Of a stretch of 5,907 nucleotides of DNA, positions 1 through 5,849 are shown in pieces. Below the pieces are notes generated by a model, which did not search any database, was not told the origin of the DNA, and worked only from the letters and a program-made list of their open reading frames with translations. The position numbers and the translations under genes are program-made. Source of the DNA: Candidatus Dormiibacterota bacterium (GTDB lineage: Bacteria > Chloroflexota > Dormibacteria > Aeolococcales > Bog-877); the NCBI GenBank assembly GCA_003132265.1, contig PKXE01000233.1, forward strand, positions 226 through 6,132. Direction: 5' to 3'. Within the stretch, counting starts at the first letter, position 1. Each line of letters starts with the position of its first letter.

Positions 1-218
1 ACCACCTAGTTAACGGGGTGGTAGGCGGACACGGCCCGGATCCAACTCGGCAGCAGGTTAAGCGGCATGAAGGTGGCGGAAAGGAACGAAAGTGGCCAGA
101 CCAGCAAGCTGCTGGCGATTACCGACCCCCGGCTTCGCATCAACAATGCCAGCGAGTTGGCGAGAGACGCGAAAGCGGTCCCGAGGAGCACCGGCGCCAG
201 CACGCACACCAGCACTCC
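1..218 (-). pseudogene. ABC-2 type (DrrB-like) permease, C-terminal relic
   Basis: Read on the minus strand from about 218, the translation resembles the C-terminal half of DrrB/ABC-2 multidrug or polyketide-exporter permeases. It has a hydrophobic helix (GVLVCVLAPVLLGTAFASL), the short loop LLMRSRGSV, a second helix, and the family signature ATFMPLNLLPSWIRAVSAYHPVN. Upstream of 218 the same frame turns into Pro/Arg/Gly-rich sequence with no permease character, so the N-terminal helices and any genuine start are missing. An in-frame TAG lies at 8-6 straight after HPVN, followed by two Val codons. Many family members read PVNWVV here, so the stop looks like a Trp TGG to TAG change, although the window ends too soon to confirm what follows. 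Absence of the 5' half plus an early stop argues for a decayed gene. An intact permease would pair with a DrrA-type ATPase, and none is seen here. Confidence 0.6.
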
Positions 219-220
219 CC

Positions 221-355
221 GGGACCATCCTGGTAAACGTCCTGGTCTCCCCCATCGTCGCGGCGGGCCCGGTAGTCCTCTGCTTTGACCTCCGGGCTCG
301 CAAGGAGGACCCGGGAGCGGTTCAACTGGAGGCGCAGCCCGCCTTCCAGCCCTGA
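221..355 (+). pseudogene. C-terminal relic of a multi-pass membrane protein
   Basis: The plus-strand frame from 221 to the TGA at 353-355 reads TILVNVLVSPIVAAGPVVLC followed by FDLRARKED and a short polar tail. This is one transmembrane helix ending in an F/Y-D-L-R-x-R-K-E motif. That ending is typical, from memory, of actinobacterial and related multi-pass proteins with glycerophosphodiester-phosphodiesterase-membrane-domain-like regions, where the last helix is followed by (Y/F)(D/I)xRxRxEG. Upstream of 221 this frame is only the antisense of the permease relic, so the rest of the protein is absent. The fragment starts where the minus-strand relic loses similarity, which suggests both were cut by the same event. 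No start codon or ribosome binding site is associated with it. The family assignment rests on a short motif. Confidence 0.45.
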
Positions 356-463
356 CAACCACTGCCCGGCTGGACCAATGGAACGCTCAGCTCAGGAAGC
401 TTGATCACCGCCGCGGAGAGGAGGGTGAGGGTACAAGGACCCGATCAGGTCGCAACGCCGGAA
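356..463. other. Intergenic stretch downstream of the minus-strand operon
   Basis: This stretch lies between the stop of the plus-strand relic and the stop of the minus-strand carotenoid/HpnG gene, so it is the shared 3' region of convergent units. I see no convincing coding frame and no strong hairpin with a T-tract. The only dyads are weak, for example GACC at 438-441 with GGTC at 448-451. A terminator for the operon would be expected here but cannot be identified by eye. Confidence 0.4.
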
Positions 464-1969
464 CTACGGCCGCTGGGAATCTCGGGACGCGGACACAGCG
501 GTACAGTCGTCCTGACGTCCGTGAGGCGCACCAGCCGCGGCCTCCGAGGCCATCCGTTCCAGCACCGGAACCGCGACCGCGACCGCCCGGCCCAGGGCAC
601 GTACGGCAAGTCGCTGGCGTCGGCCGACCTCGATCAACCCCGCCAGGCTGGCGGGATGAAGGAAGAGCAGGCGCGCGACCCGCAACGGGCTGGGACCCGC
701 CGATCCCGGAGCCACCAGGGTCGCGGCTGCGCCCAGCGGCAGCGACGGAGTGTCGACAACCGTGCGCAGGGCCGCCAGCGGAGCTGTCGCCCCAGGGGAC
801 CGCGAACTGGCCCATGCGGCGGTCTCCATCTCGACTATGTCCACCCCCTGACCGGCGAGTTCCGCTCGCTCCCCCCTCCGATCCGCGGCCTGCTCTCGGC
901 TCCCGAGCCGAGCCGTCCGGCCCACTTGCCCGGCGACCAGTCGGTCGTGCACCGCCAGATCCAGCTGGAGCCACGCACCGCCCGGCGCCAGCACCCGGGA
1001 GCCGATCCCCACCGACCCCGGGGGCCAGTCGCCCGAGCAGGCGCCCCCCACCCCCGCCACTAGGACGGCGGTCCCGCCGGGGGCCAGGCGCGCTGCTTCA
1101 GCCGCCGCCGCCAGGCCCATGCCGGTCTCCCAGATCTCGACCGTGGGATGACGCCGGCGACTCCACCTCAGGTACCCCGGGGCTGGCCGACCCACCCAAC
1201 CCCGCCCCAGAGCGTGGCGAGCCGCTCTCGCTTCCGAGCTGAGAGCGCAGGCGACCAGAACCAGCGGACGGCCCGCCGGGGGCGCTGGCGAAGACATTCC
1301 TCGGGCGACGATCCCGAGACCGGCCAGCGGCGCCACCGCCAAGAGCGCGCTGGGACCGATGCCGAGGACGATCGCCAGCACAGTGCTCTGCGCGATGACC
1401 CCGGCCACGAGCACCGCCGACGCTGCGACTGCCAGACGGGAACCGCCACGAACGCCGCCGAGCCAGCAGCCGACCCAGAGCTGCAGCGCCAGCCCCACCA
1501 CCAGCCAGCCCAGGTAGTTGAGCGCCGAGACCCCGTACCAGACGCCGGCGCCGCGGGGGTATGAGTAGATCGAGCCCAGCCACCAGTGGGCACCCCGGAG
1601 TGCCACCGGGTCCACCACCACGTCGATGGCGACCATCGCCAGCGCCGCCAGCACCAGCCGTCTGGTCCCCCTCGCCCCCAGGGCGCCGGCCAGGGTGTAG
1701 GTGCAGAAGGCCAGCCAGGTGAAGCTCAGGCTGTCGAAGATGGGAACGCCCAGCACGCGCCAGTCGTGAGTGAGGCCGGCCGTGCGGTAGGCGTACGCGC
1801 CGAAGGGAACCCCAGGGCCGCCGGTCGACGCCCACTCGGCGGAGAAGGCGATCAGCCAGCCTCCCAGCGCGACCGGGATGGCCCGGCGCCAGCCGAATTG
1901 GCGCCAGATCAGCAGGATGATCAGGACCCAGGGCCCAAAGGCGTACCAGCGGGAGAGCAGCGGCGCCAC
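464..1969 (-). CDS. Fusion: carotenoid-biosynthesis (CruF-type) membrane domain plus HpnG-like nucleosidase
   Basis: This is a 501-residue fusion. Residues about 8-225 are a multi-pass membrane domain of the carotenoid biosynthesis family (PF04240, CruF and bacterioruberin hydratase type), with family marks AEWAST (44-49), PFGAY (55-59), IFDSLSF (77-83), DVVVDP (116-121) and NYLGW (151-155). Residues about 234-475 match nucleoside phosphorylase-fold proteins, most closely HpnG, which cleaves adenine from adenosylhopane. Putative catalytic residues comparable to those of MTA/SAH nucleosidase are present: E246, E380/E382 in DIVEMETAA, and D406 in RTVVDT. TGMG (282-285) and AGVGGA (305-310) are also present, and the Arg/Leu-rich C-terminal helices are HpnG-like. 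I chose the GTG at 1969-1967 because it lies 2 nt after the hpnA stop and precedes the first conserved residues. The open frame continues upstream to 2209, but there it is antisense-like hpnA overlap. No strong SD is seen, so translational coupling is likely. An internal ATG at 1297 (residue 225) could in principle start a separate nucleosidase, but its AGGA is too close. The carotenoid domain's substrate is unknown. Confidence 0.85.
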   Translation of the reverse strand: MAPLLSRWYAFGPWVLIILLIWRQFGWRRAIPVALGGWLIAFSAEWASTGGPGVPFGAYAYRTAGLTHDWRVLGVPIFDSLSFTWLAFCTYTLAGALGARGTRRLVLAALAMVAIDVVVDPVALRGAHWWLGSIYSYPRGAGVWYGVSALNYLGWLVVGLALQLWVGCWLGGVRGGSRLAVAASAVLVAGVIAQSTVLAIVLGIGPSALLAVAPLAGLGIVARGMSSPAPPAGRPLVLVACALSSEARAARHALGRGWVGRPAPGYLRWSRRRHPTVEIWETGMGLAAAAEAARLAPGGTAVLVAGVGGACSGDWPPGSVGIGSRVLAPGGAWLQLDLAVHDRLVAGQVGRTARLGSREQAADRRGERAELAGQGVDIVEMETAAWASSRSPGATAPLAALRTVVDTPSLPLGAAATLVAPGSAGPSPLRVARLLFLHPASLAGLIEVGRRQRLAVRALGRAVAVAVPVLERMASEAAAGAPHGRQDDCTAVSASRDSQRP

Positions 1970-1971
1970 TC

Positions 1972-2985
1972 TCAGGCGGCCCGACCGCCGGTCGCCGGCC
2001 CCAGCTCGCGGACGGCCTGGAGCAGGGCGAGGTCCAGGTCTCCCACCTCCCAGCCGAGCTCCCGGCGGGCCCGGCCGGAGTCCACGTACATGGGATGGGC
2101 CGCCATCCGCACCGAGGTGAGGGAGATCGACGCCGGGCGGCCTCGCAGCCGACCCTGGGCCTCGCTGGAGATGGCCGCGGCAAAGGCCAGCCCCAGTGGC
2201 ACCCGCCACCGAGGTGGCGCCACCCCGGCGATCTCTGCCACCTGAGTCAGCAGCTGACGCAGGGTGAGGTTGCGGTCACCCAGGATGTAACAGCGGCCGG
2301 CGACCCCGCGCTCCAGAGCCAGTACGTGGCCGCGGGCAACGGCCTCCACTGCGACCAGATTCAGTCCCGTGTCCACCACTGCCGGGATCCGCCCCTGGAG
2401 GAAGTCCCGGATGGTCTGGCCGGTCGGGGTGGGGCGGCGGTCGCCACTACCGACCGGGGTGCTTGGTTGCACCACCACGACCTCTAACCCCTTGGGAGCC
2501 TGTCCCAGGACGAGACGCTCTGCGGCCCACTTGCTCCGCTTGTAGGGACCAGCCAGCGTCGCCGGAGACGGGGCGGCGTCAAGCTCCGTGCAGACTCGCC
2601 CGGAGCGGAGGAAGCGGAGGGTTCCCACCGTGCTGCAGTGCACTACCCGGCGAGCACCGGCCAGCCGGGCCGCCGCCAGCACGTTGGCCGCACCCCCCAC
2701 GTTGACCGCGATCATGCGGCTGGCATCTGACGGCAGCAGCGAGAGCCGGTAGTCGGCAGCGCAGTGGATCACAAACTCGCAGCCGCGGGCGGCGGCTACC
2801 ACCGAGGCGAGCTCGGTGATGTCGCCGGGGCAGGGGGTGACCCCCGCGGGCGGTTGGAACTCCCGGGGATGGCGGACCAGGGCTCGCACCTCGTATCCGG
2901 CCCGGAGGAGCTGGCGCGTGACCGCGGCGCCGACGAAGCCGCTGGCGCCGGTCAGCAGCACCGGACCCCGAGGCTCCCCGCTCAT
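1972..2985 (-). CDS. hpnA: Hopanoid-associated sugar epimerase HpnA (NAD-dependent epimerase/dehydratase)
   Basis: This is a 337-residue extended short-chain dehydrogenase/reductase. The N-terminal Rossmann nucleotide loop is TGASGFVG (12-19), with the acidic/polar pocket CPGDIT (52-57). CAADYRL (75-81), CSTVG (117-121) and the catalytic YKRSK (Y148, K152) follow. The segment VQPSTPVGSGD-RPTPTG (172-189) with FLQGRIPAVVDTGLNLV (195-211) is the hallmark of the HpnA family (TIGR03466) and separates it from generic UDP-sugar epimerases. Length is normal for the family, which runs at roughly 330 residues. HpnA is found in many hopanoid gene clusters; its exact substrate is not settled, but a role in modifying the sugar-derived side chain of extended hopanoids is usually proposed. 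The ATG at 2985 overlaps the upstream regulator stop as ATGA, and the downstream fusion gene begins 2 nt after this stop, so the three genes should be co-translated. No SD stronger than a GAG about 8 nt upstream is seen. Confidence 0.9.
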   Translation of the reverse strand: MSGEPRGPVLLTGASGFVGAAVTRQLLRAGYEVRALVRHPREFQPPAGVTPCPGDITELASVVAAARGCEFVIHCAADYRLSLLPSDASRMIAVNVGGAANVLAAARLAGARRVVHCSTVGTLRFLRSGRVCTELDAAPSPATLAGPYKRSKWAAERLVLGQAPKGLEVVVVQPSTPVGSGDRRPTPTGQTIRDFLQGRIPAVVDTGLNLVAVEAVARGHVLALERGVAGRCYILGDRNLTLRQLLTQVAEIAGVAPPRWRVPLGLAFAAAISSEAQGRLRGRPASISLTSVRMAAHPMYVDSGRARRELGWEVGDLDLALLQAVRELGPATGGRAA

Positions 2986-3677
2986 TCGCGCTCGGCGGCG
3001 GAAAGCAGCGGGGCGTCCAGGACGTAGCCGTCGCTGCGCTTGGTCCGGAGCAGCCGCGGATGACCGGGATCAGCTTCCAACTTGAGCCGGAGCCGGTGGA
3101 CGCACATGGTGACCGCGGCCGGGGTCGCGGTGGGATCACCACCCCAGGCCCCATCGATGATCTGGCTCCGACTCAGCACCACCCCGGAGTTGAGCGCCAG
3201 GTACTCGAGCAGATCCGCCTCCCGGGGGCTGAGGAAGTGGCGGCGGCCCTCGATGCGGGCGCTGCGCTGGGCCGGTTCCACCACCAGCGGTCCGATCTCC
3301 AGCACCCGCCCCGAGGAGCGCCGCTCCACCTGCCGCCGGCGCAGGATCGCGCGCATGGTGGCCCGCAGCATGGCCGGGGGATAGGGCTTGGCCAGCACGT
3401 AGTCGGCGCCCGCCTCCATCAGCGAGACGGTCTCCTGGAGATCAGCCGTCAGCACCACCAGCGGCGCGGTGGAGATGCTCCGCACCGCCTCAATCCCGCG
3501 CGCCCCCTGCAGCAGCGCCCGATCGGCCACCATGGCGGCCGGCTGCTCGCGGCGGATCAGCTGCGACAACTCTTCCAAGCTGCCCACCACTCGGGCCTCC
3601 AGCCCGGCGGTCTGGGAGACGATGTGAACGGCGACATCCGCGTAGTCAGGATCGCCCTCTAGGATGGGGACTAACAC
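2982..3677 (-). CDS. OmpR/PhoB-family response regulator with altered acidic pocket
   Basis: This is a two-domain regulator of 231 residues if it starts at the GTG at 3677. Residues 1-113 form a receiver. The probable phospho-acceptor is D52 (MVADRAL), with conserved T77 (VVLTA) and K97 (VLAKPY). The usual N-terminal Asp/Glu-Asp pair that binds Mg is E7-G8, followed by D9, so one acidic ligand appears to be lost. Residues about 124-222 are a winged-helix Trans_reg_C domain with FLSPREADLLEYLALNSGVVLSR spread over 148-170, the recognition-helix region VTMCVHRLRLKLE (189-201) and the wing RTKRSDGYVL (211-220). No histidine kinase is nearby, so it is an orphan. The start is uncertain. GTG 3677 gives the usual family length and has GAGAAT 6 nt upstream, a possible leaderless -10. 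ATG 3743 would add 22 residues and would overlap the divergent gene's start. Its stop overlaps the hpnA ATG, so it probably controls, or is co-regulated with, that operon. Confidence 0.87.
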   Translation of the reverse strand: MLVPILEGDPDYADVAVHIVSQTAGLEARVVGSLEELSQLIRREQPAAMVADRALLQGARGIEAVRSISTAPLVVLTADLQETVSLMEAGADYVLAKPYPPAMLRATMRAILRRRQVERRSSGRVLEIGPLVVEPAQRSARIEGRRHFLSPREADLLEYLALNSGVVLSRSQIIDGAWGGDPTATPAAVTMCVHRLRLKLEADPGHPRLLRTKRSDGYVLDAPLLSAAERE

Positions 3678-3686
3678 CTGTCCATT

Positions 3687-3710
3687 CTCACTGACACCGT
3701 GAGGAACCTC
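3687..3710. repeat. Short inverted repeats in the divergent region (possible operator)
   Basis: CTCAC (3687-3691) and GTGAG (3699-3703) form a 5-bp inverted repeat with a 7-nt spacer. It overlaps a second dyad, GAGG-AA-CCTC (3701-3710). Both lie within the 64-nt gap shared by the two operons. OmpR-family proteins more often bind direct repeats, so the neighbouring regulator is not necessarily the ligand. In GC-rich DNA such short dyads can arise by chance. Confidence 0.3.
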
Positions 3711-3729
3711 GATTTCTGGCCGCCTGCAT

Positions 3730-3734
3730 GAGGT
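3730..3734 (+). promoter_or_regulatory. Ribosome binding site of the Rieske/DUF2231 gene
   Basis: GAGGT lies 7 nt before the ATG at 3742, a good Shine-Dalgarno match with near-ideal spacing. It supports this ATG as the true start and makes the gene one of the few here with a clear independent ribosome site, fitting its place as the first gene of the plus-strand operon. Confidence 0.7.
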
Positions 3735-3741
3735 CCTGATC

Positions 3742-4608
3742 ATGACTGCTGACGTCCTCGATCGGATCATCCAAAAGCTCACCTTCCTCGGGCCCCTCGG
3801 GGACACCGTCCACAAGTGGCTAGGAAGATTGTTGGCCGGGGACTCCCCGACCGCCCTAGCCAAGGAGTTCCTCAACGGGTCCTGGCTGGGCCACCCGCTC
3901 CACCCCGCCCTAACCGACGTGCCCATCGGAGCCTGGATGGGGGCCAGCCTGCTCGACGTCGCCGACGGAGGACGCGGGGGTGGGATCGGCCGGGGCGCGG
4001 ACATCATGGTGGCAGTCGGATGTGCCGGCGGGGTGGCGGCCGTGGTCAGCGGGCTGGCTGATTGGCAGGACAATTACGGTAAGGAGCGGGAGATGGGCGC
4101 CGCCCACGGCCTCATCAACACCGGCGCGCTGGCGCTCTACTCAACCTCACTGGCGCTCCGCATCAAGGGTGCCCGCGGTCCGGCGATCGGCCTGTCGCTG
4201 TTGGGGCTGGGAGCCGTCCTGACCGGCGCCTACATCGGCGGAGACATGGTCTTCCGCCTGGGGTCCCAGGTGAACCGCAACGCCTTCAGCGAGGGCCCCT
4301 CAAAGTGGAGCGCGGCAGCCGAGGAGGACGAGGTCGTGGAGGGTGCCTTCGTCCACAAGCAGGTGGGCCACAACCAGGTCCTGTTGACCCGCCTGGGCGG
4401 TGAGATCTGCGCCGTCAGCGCCATCTGCTCGCACGCCGGCGGGCCCCTCGATGAGCTCCCGATCGAGGACGGTCAACTCCACTGCCCCTGGCACGGGTCG
4501 CGGTTCGATCTGCGGACCGGGCAGGTCATCCACGGCCCGGCGACCGCGGCCATCCCCGTGTTCGAGACCCGCACCAGGGAAGGCAAGGTGGAGATCCGTC
4601 GACCGTAG
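3742..4608 (+). CDS. DUF2231 membrane protein with C-terminal Rieske [2Fe-2S] domain
   Basis: This 288-residue protein joins two domains. Residues about 45-175 are a DUF2231-type membrane domain with the signature GHPLHPALTDVPIGAW (50-65). Its hydrophobic segments lie near 57-73, 87-106, 122-139 and 147-165, and GGDMVF (166-171) closes the domain. Residues about 195-287 are a Rieske ferredoxin domain with the complete cluster-binding motif CSH (C229, H231), 16 residues, then CPWH (C248, H251), so a [2Fe-2S] centre should form. The N-terminal 45 residues are amphipathic and resemble the leader region seen in similar proteins. The likely role is electron transfer or redox sensing at the cytoplasmic membrane; the partner oxidase or reductase is not in the window. 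A good SD supports the start. The next gene begins 2 nt after the stop. No signal peptide is seen, and the side of the membrane on which the Rieske domain lies cannot be settled by eye. Confidence 0.9.
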   Translation: MTADVLDRIIQKLTFLGPLGDTVHKWLGRLLAGDSPTALAKEFLNGSWLGHPLHPALTDVPIGAWMGASLLDVADGGRGGGIGRGADIMVAVGCAGGVAAVVSGLADWQDNYGKEREMGAAHGLINTGALALYSTSLALRIKGARGPAIGLSLLGLGAVLTGAYIGGDMVFRLGSQVNRNAFSEGPSKWSAAAEEDEVVEGAFVHKQVGHNQVLLTRLGGEICAVSAICSHAGGPLDELPIEDGQLHCPWHGSRFDLRTGQVIHGPATAAIPVFETRTREGKVEIRRP

Positions 4609-4610
4609 CC

Positions 4611-5237
4611 GTGACCAAGATTGACCACGTCCTGCTCGCCACCACCGATCTCCATCACGGCGAGCAGCAGCTCTGGCGGGGCTATGGGCTGCGCTGCGTG
4701 CCGGGAGGCAGCCACCGCCAGTGGGGCACCGCCAACCTGATCGTGCCCATCGGCAGTCAGTACCTGGAGCTGGTGGCGGTCGAGGACAAAGAGCTGGCCG
4801 CCACCACCCTCCTGGGCCGGGCGGTGCTGGCCGCCGCCGACCGCGATCGGCTCACGCCGATCGGACTCTGCCTCGCCTCAGCAGATCTCCCCGCTACCGC
4901 CGCTCGGCTGGCCCAGGAGCCGGAGCGAGGGTCACGGGCACTGGCGGACGGCACTGAGATCCACTGGGCCAGCGTGGGGATGCAGCACGCCTTCGGAGCC
5001 ACTCGGCTGCCCTTCTTTATCGCGTGGGAAGACCTATCCCAGCACCCGTCTGCGGCCGCCGCCGAGCATCGCATTGCGCCGCGCGAGATCGCTTACGTCG
5101 AGGTGGGCGGACCCGAGGATGCCCTGCTGGAACACCTCGGGGAGGCGGTTGCCACGTTGCGGCCGGTGGGCGGTGCGCCCGGGGTGCGGTCGCTGGCGCT
5201 CCGCCTCGATGACGACTCCGAGGTGCAGCTGCCCTGA
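4611..5237 (+). CDS. Glyoxalase-like (VOC superfamily, Glyoxalase_3 type) protein
   Basis: This 208-residue protein opens with IDHVLLATTDL (4-14), followed by GYGLRCVPGGSHRQWGTANL (24-43) and QYLELVAV (50-57). That is the pattern of Glyoxalase_3 (PF13468) proteins of the vicinal-oxygen-chelate fold. H6, H35 and E53 are the likely metal or active-site positions. PFFIAWE (134-140) starts the second half, and the last 50 residues (YVEVGGPEDALLEHLG and LALRLDDDSEVQLP) complete the second VOC module. Family members are cytoplasmic; most have no known substrate, and glyoxalase activity should not be assumed. Translation probably starts at the GTG at 4611, 2 nt after the upstream stop and immediately before the conserved IDHV. 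No proper SD is present, so coupling to the Rieske gene is likely. The next gene follows after 8 nt. Confidence 0.85.
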   Translation: MTKIDHVLLATTDLHHGEQQLWRGYGLRCVPGGSHRQWGTANLIVPIGSQYLELVAVEDKELAATTLLGRAVLAAADRDRLTPIGLCLASADLPATAARLAQEPERGSRALADGTEIHWASVGMQHAFGATRLPFFIAWEDLSQHPSAAAAEHRIAPREIAYVEVGGPEDALLEHLGEAVATLRPVGGAPGVRSLALRLDDDSEVQLP

Positions 5238-5238
5238 C

Positions 5239-5245
5239 GGAGGAG
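5239..5245 (+). promoter_or_regulatory. Purine-rich ribosome site abutting a TTG start
   Basis: GGAGGAG is a strong Shine-Dalgarno core directly before the TTG at 5246. Spacing is shorter than usual. An in-frame TGA at 5210-5212 closes the frame upstream, and no ATG or GTG occurs before the conserved CAECGF, so TTG remains the best choice. CTG at 5234 is a poorer alternative. Confidence 0.4.
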
Positions 5246-5806
5246 TTGGAGCCGAAGGGGATAGGTACGACCAGGGTCGCTCGCTGCGCCGAATGCGGAT
5301 TTCTCTTCTCGTCGGTAAATGCCGACAATGCCAGCGTAACCGTGGGGCGGATTGGCCCCGCCTACGCCGAGGTGCTGCGCGCGAACTCCGCCGTGCCCTG
5401 GCTGCGCCAGCGCCCCTCGGCGAAGGTGTGGTCGCCCCTGGAATATGCCACCCACATGCGGAACGTGCTCCTTCTCTTTGCCCGACGAATCCAGGTGATC
5501 TCGCGCGCCGAGCAGCCTGAGCTGGAGGTGATGTCACACGATGACGTGGTCGCCGCCGGCGATTACAACCGGCTTGATCCGCTCACCGTGGCCGAGGAGA
5601 TCCGGCAGGCTGGCCGAAGCCTCGCCGACGTCCTAGCTGGACTCGCGCCCGCCGGCTTCGCGCGCCGCGGCTTCCGGGACGGGGAGGAGCGTACGGTACT
5701 GGAAATCTCACAGCGTGCCGCCCACGAGGCGCAGCACCACCTCCTCGACATGGCTCGCGGACTGGGGCGGTCCACCACGGTGGCTCGCCCAGACCAGTCA
5801 CGCTGA
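5246..5806 (+). CDS. DinB-like metal-binding protein with N-terminal CxxC knuckle
   Basis: This 186-residue protein is a four-helix DinB/maleylpyruvate-isomerase-like fold. The conserved histidines of the family appear as H70 (SPLEYATHMRNVL) and the pair H160 and H164 (AAHEAQHHLLDM), which would bind one divalent metal. DYNRLDP (106-112), EERTVLE (147-153) and the preceding Arg-rich loop match actinobacterial DinB_2-type proteins. Before the DinB fold lies RCAECGF (13-19), a single CxxC knuckle that recurs in this subfamily, where it is usually RCPECGF. A lone pair of Cys cannot fill a four-ligand zinc site, so dimer sharing or a redox use is possible. Members are often annotated as thiol-dependent (mycothiol or bacillithiol) transferases or simply unknown; the substrate cannot be told from sequence. 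It follows the glyoxalase-like gene by 8 nt and closes the operon. The start is TTG and therefore uncertain by a few residues. Confidence 0.83.
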   Translation: MEPKGIGTTRVARCAECGFLFSSVNADNASVTVGRIGPAYAEVLRANSAVPWLRQRPSAKVWSPLEYATHMRNVLLLFARRIQVISRAEQPELEVMSHDDVVAAGDYNRLDPLTVAEEIRQAGRSLADVLAGLAPAGFARRGFRDGEERTVLEISQRAAHEAQHHLLDMARGLGRSTTVARPDQSR

Positions 5807-5849
5807 GGGATGCAGGCCGACGGTTGGGAGTGTTGGCCACGTCGGCGGT

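Larger units (their letters stand above)
3678..3741. promoter_or_regulatory. Divergent control region between regulator operon and Rieske operon
   Basis: Both operons start from this 64-nt gap, so it should carry both promoters, though no consensus -35/-10 pair is obvious on either strand. On the minus strand GAGAAT (3689-3684) sits 6 nt before the GTG at 3677, the spacing expected for leaderless transcription, but it matches a TAnnnT box only partly. On the plus strand CTGACA (3691-3696) resembles a -35, without a clear -10. TGAGG occurs at 3700-3704 and again at 3729-3733; the second copy is also the plus-strand Shine-Dalgarno. A regulator site here is expected from the gene arrangement but not proven. 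Confidence 0.5.

Noticed and set aside
289..308. Hairpin CCTCC/GGAGG inside the plus-strand relic
   Set aside because: Only a 5-bp stem with a 10-nt loop and no T-tract; expected by chance at this GC content.
6..362. Intact 118-residue minus-strand protein including the permease-like part
   Set aside because: Its first 48 codons are the antisense of the plus-strand membrane-protein tail and have shadow-like composition. Only the part from 218 downward resembles a permease.
401..1063. Long plus-strand open frame of 220 codons opposite the nucleosidase domain
   Set aside because: Its translation is Arg/Pro/Gln-rich with no recognisable domain and lies antisense to a well-supported gene. Long open frames on the opposite strand are common in GC-rich DNA.
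464..1297. Separate nucleosidase gene starting at the internal ATG at 1297
   Set aside because: The reading frame is continuous with the membrane domain, and the AGGA motif is directly against the ATG with no spacing. A fusion is the simpler reading, though an internal start cannot be excluded.
1970..2209. Upstream extension of the fusion gene to an ATG at 2209
   Set aside because: The extra 80 residues are Gly/Pro/Arg-rich and overlap the conserved hpnA C-terminus in another frame. GTG at 1969 sits just before the conserved membrane domain.
1586..2245. Plus-strand open frame of 219 codons across the end of hpnA and the start of the fusion gene
   Set aside because: Low-complexity composition, no family features and no RBS; it spans two real genes on the other strand.
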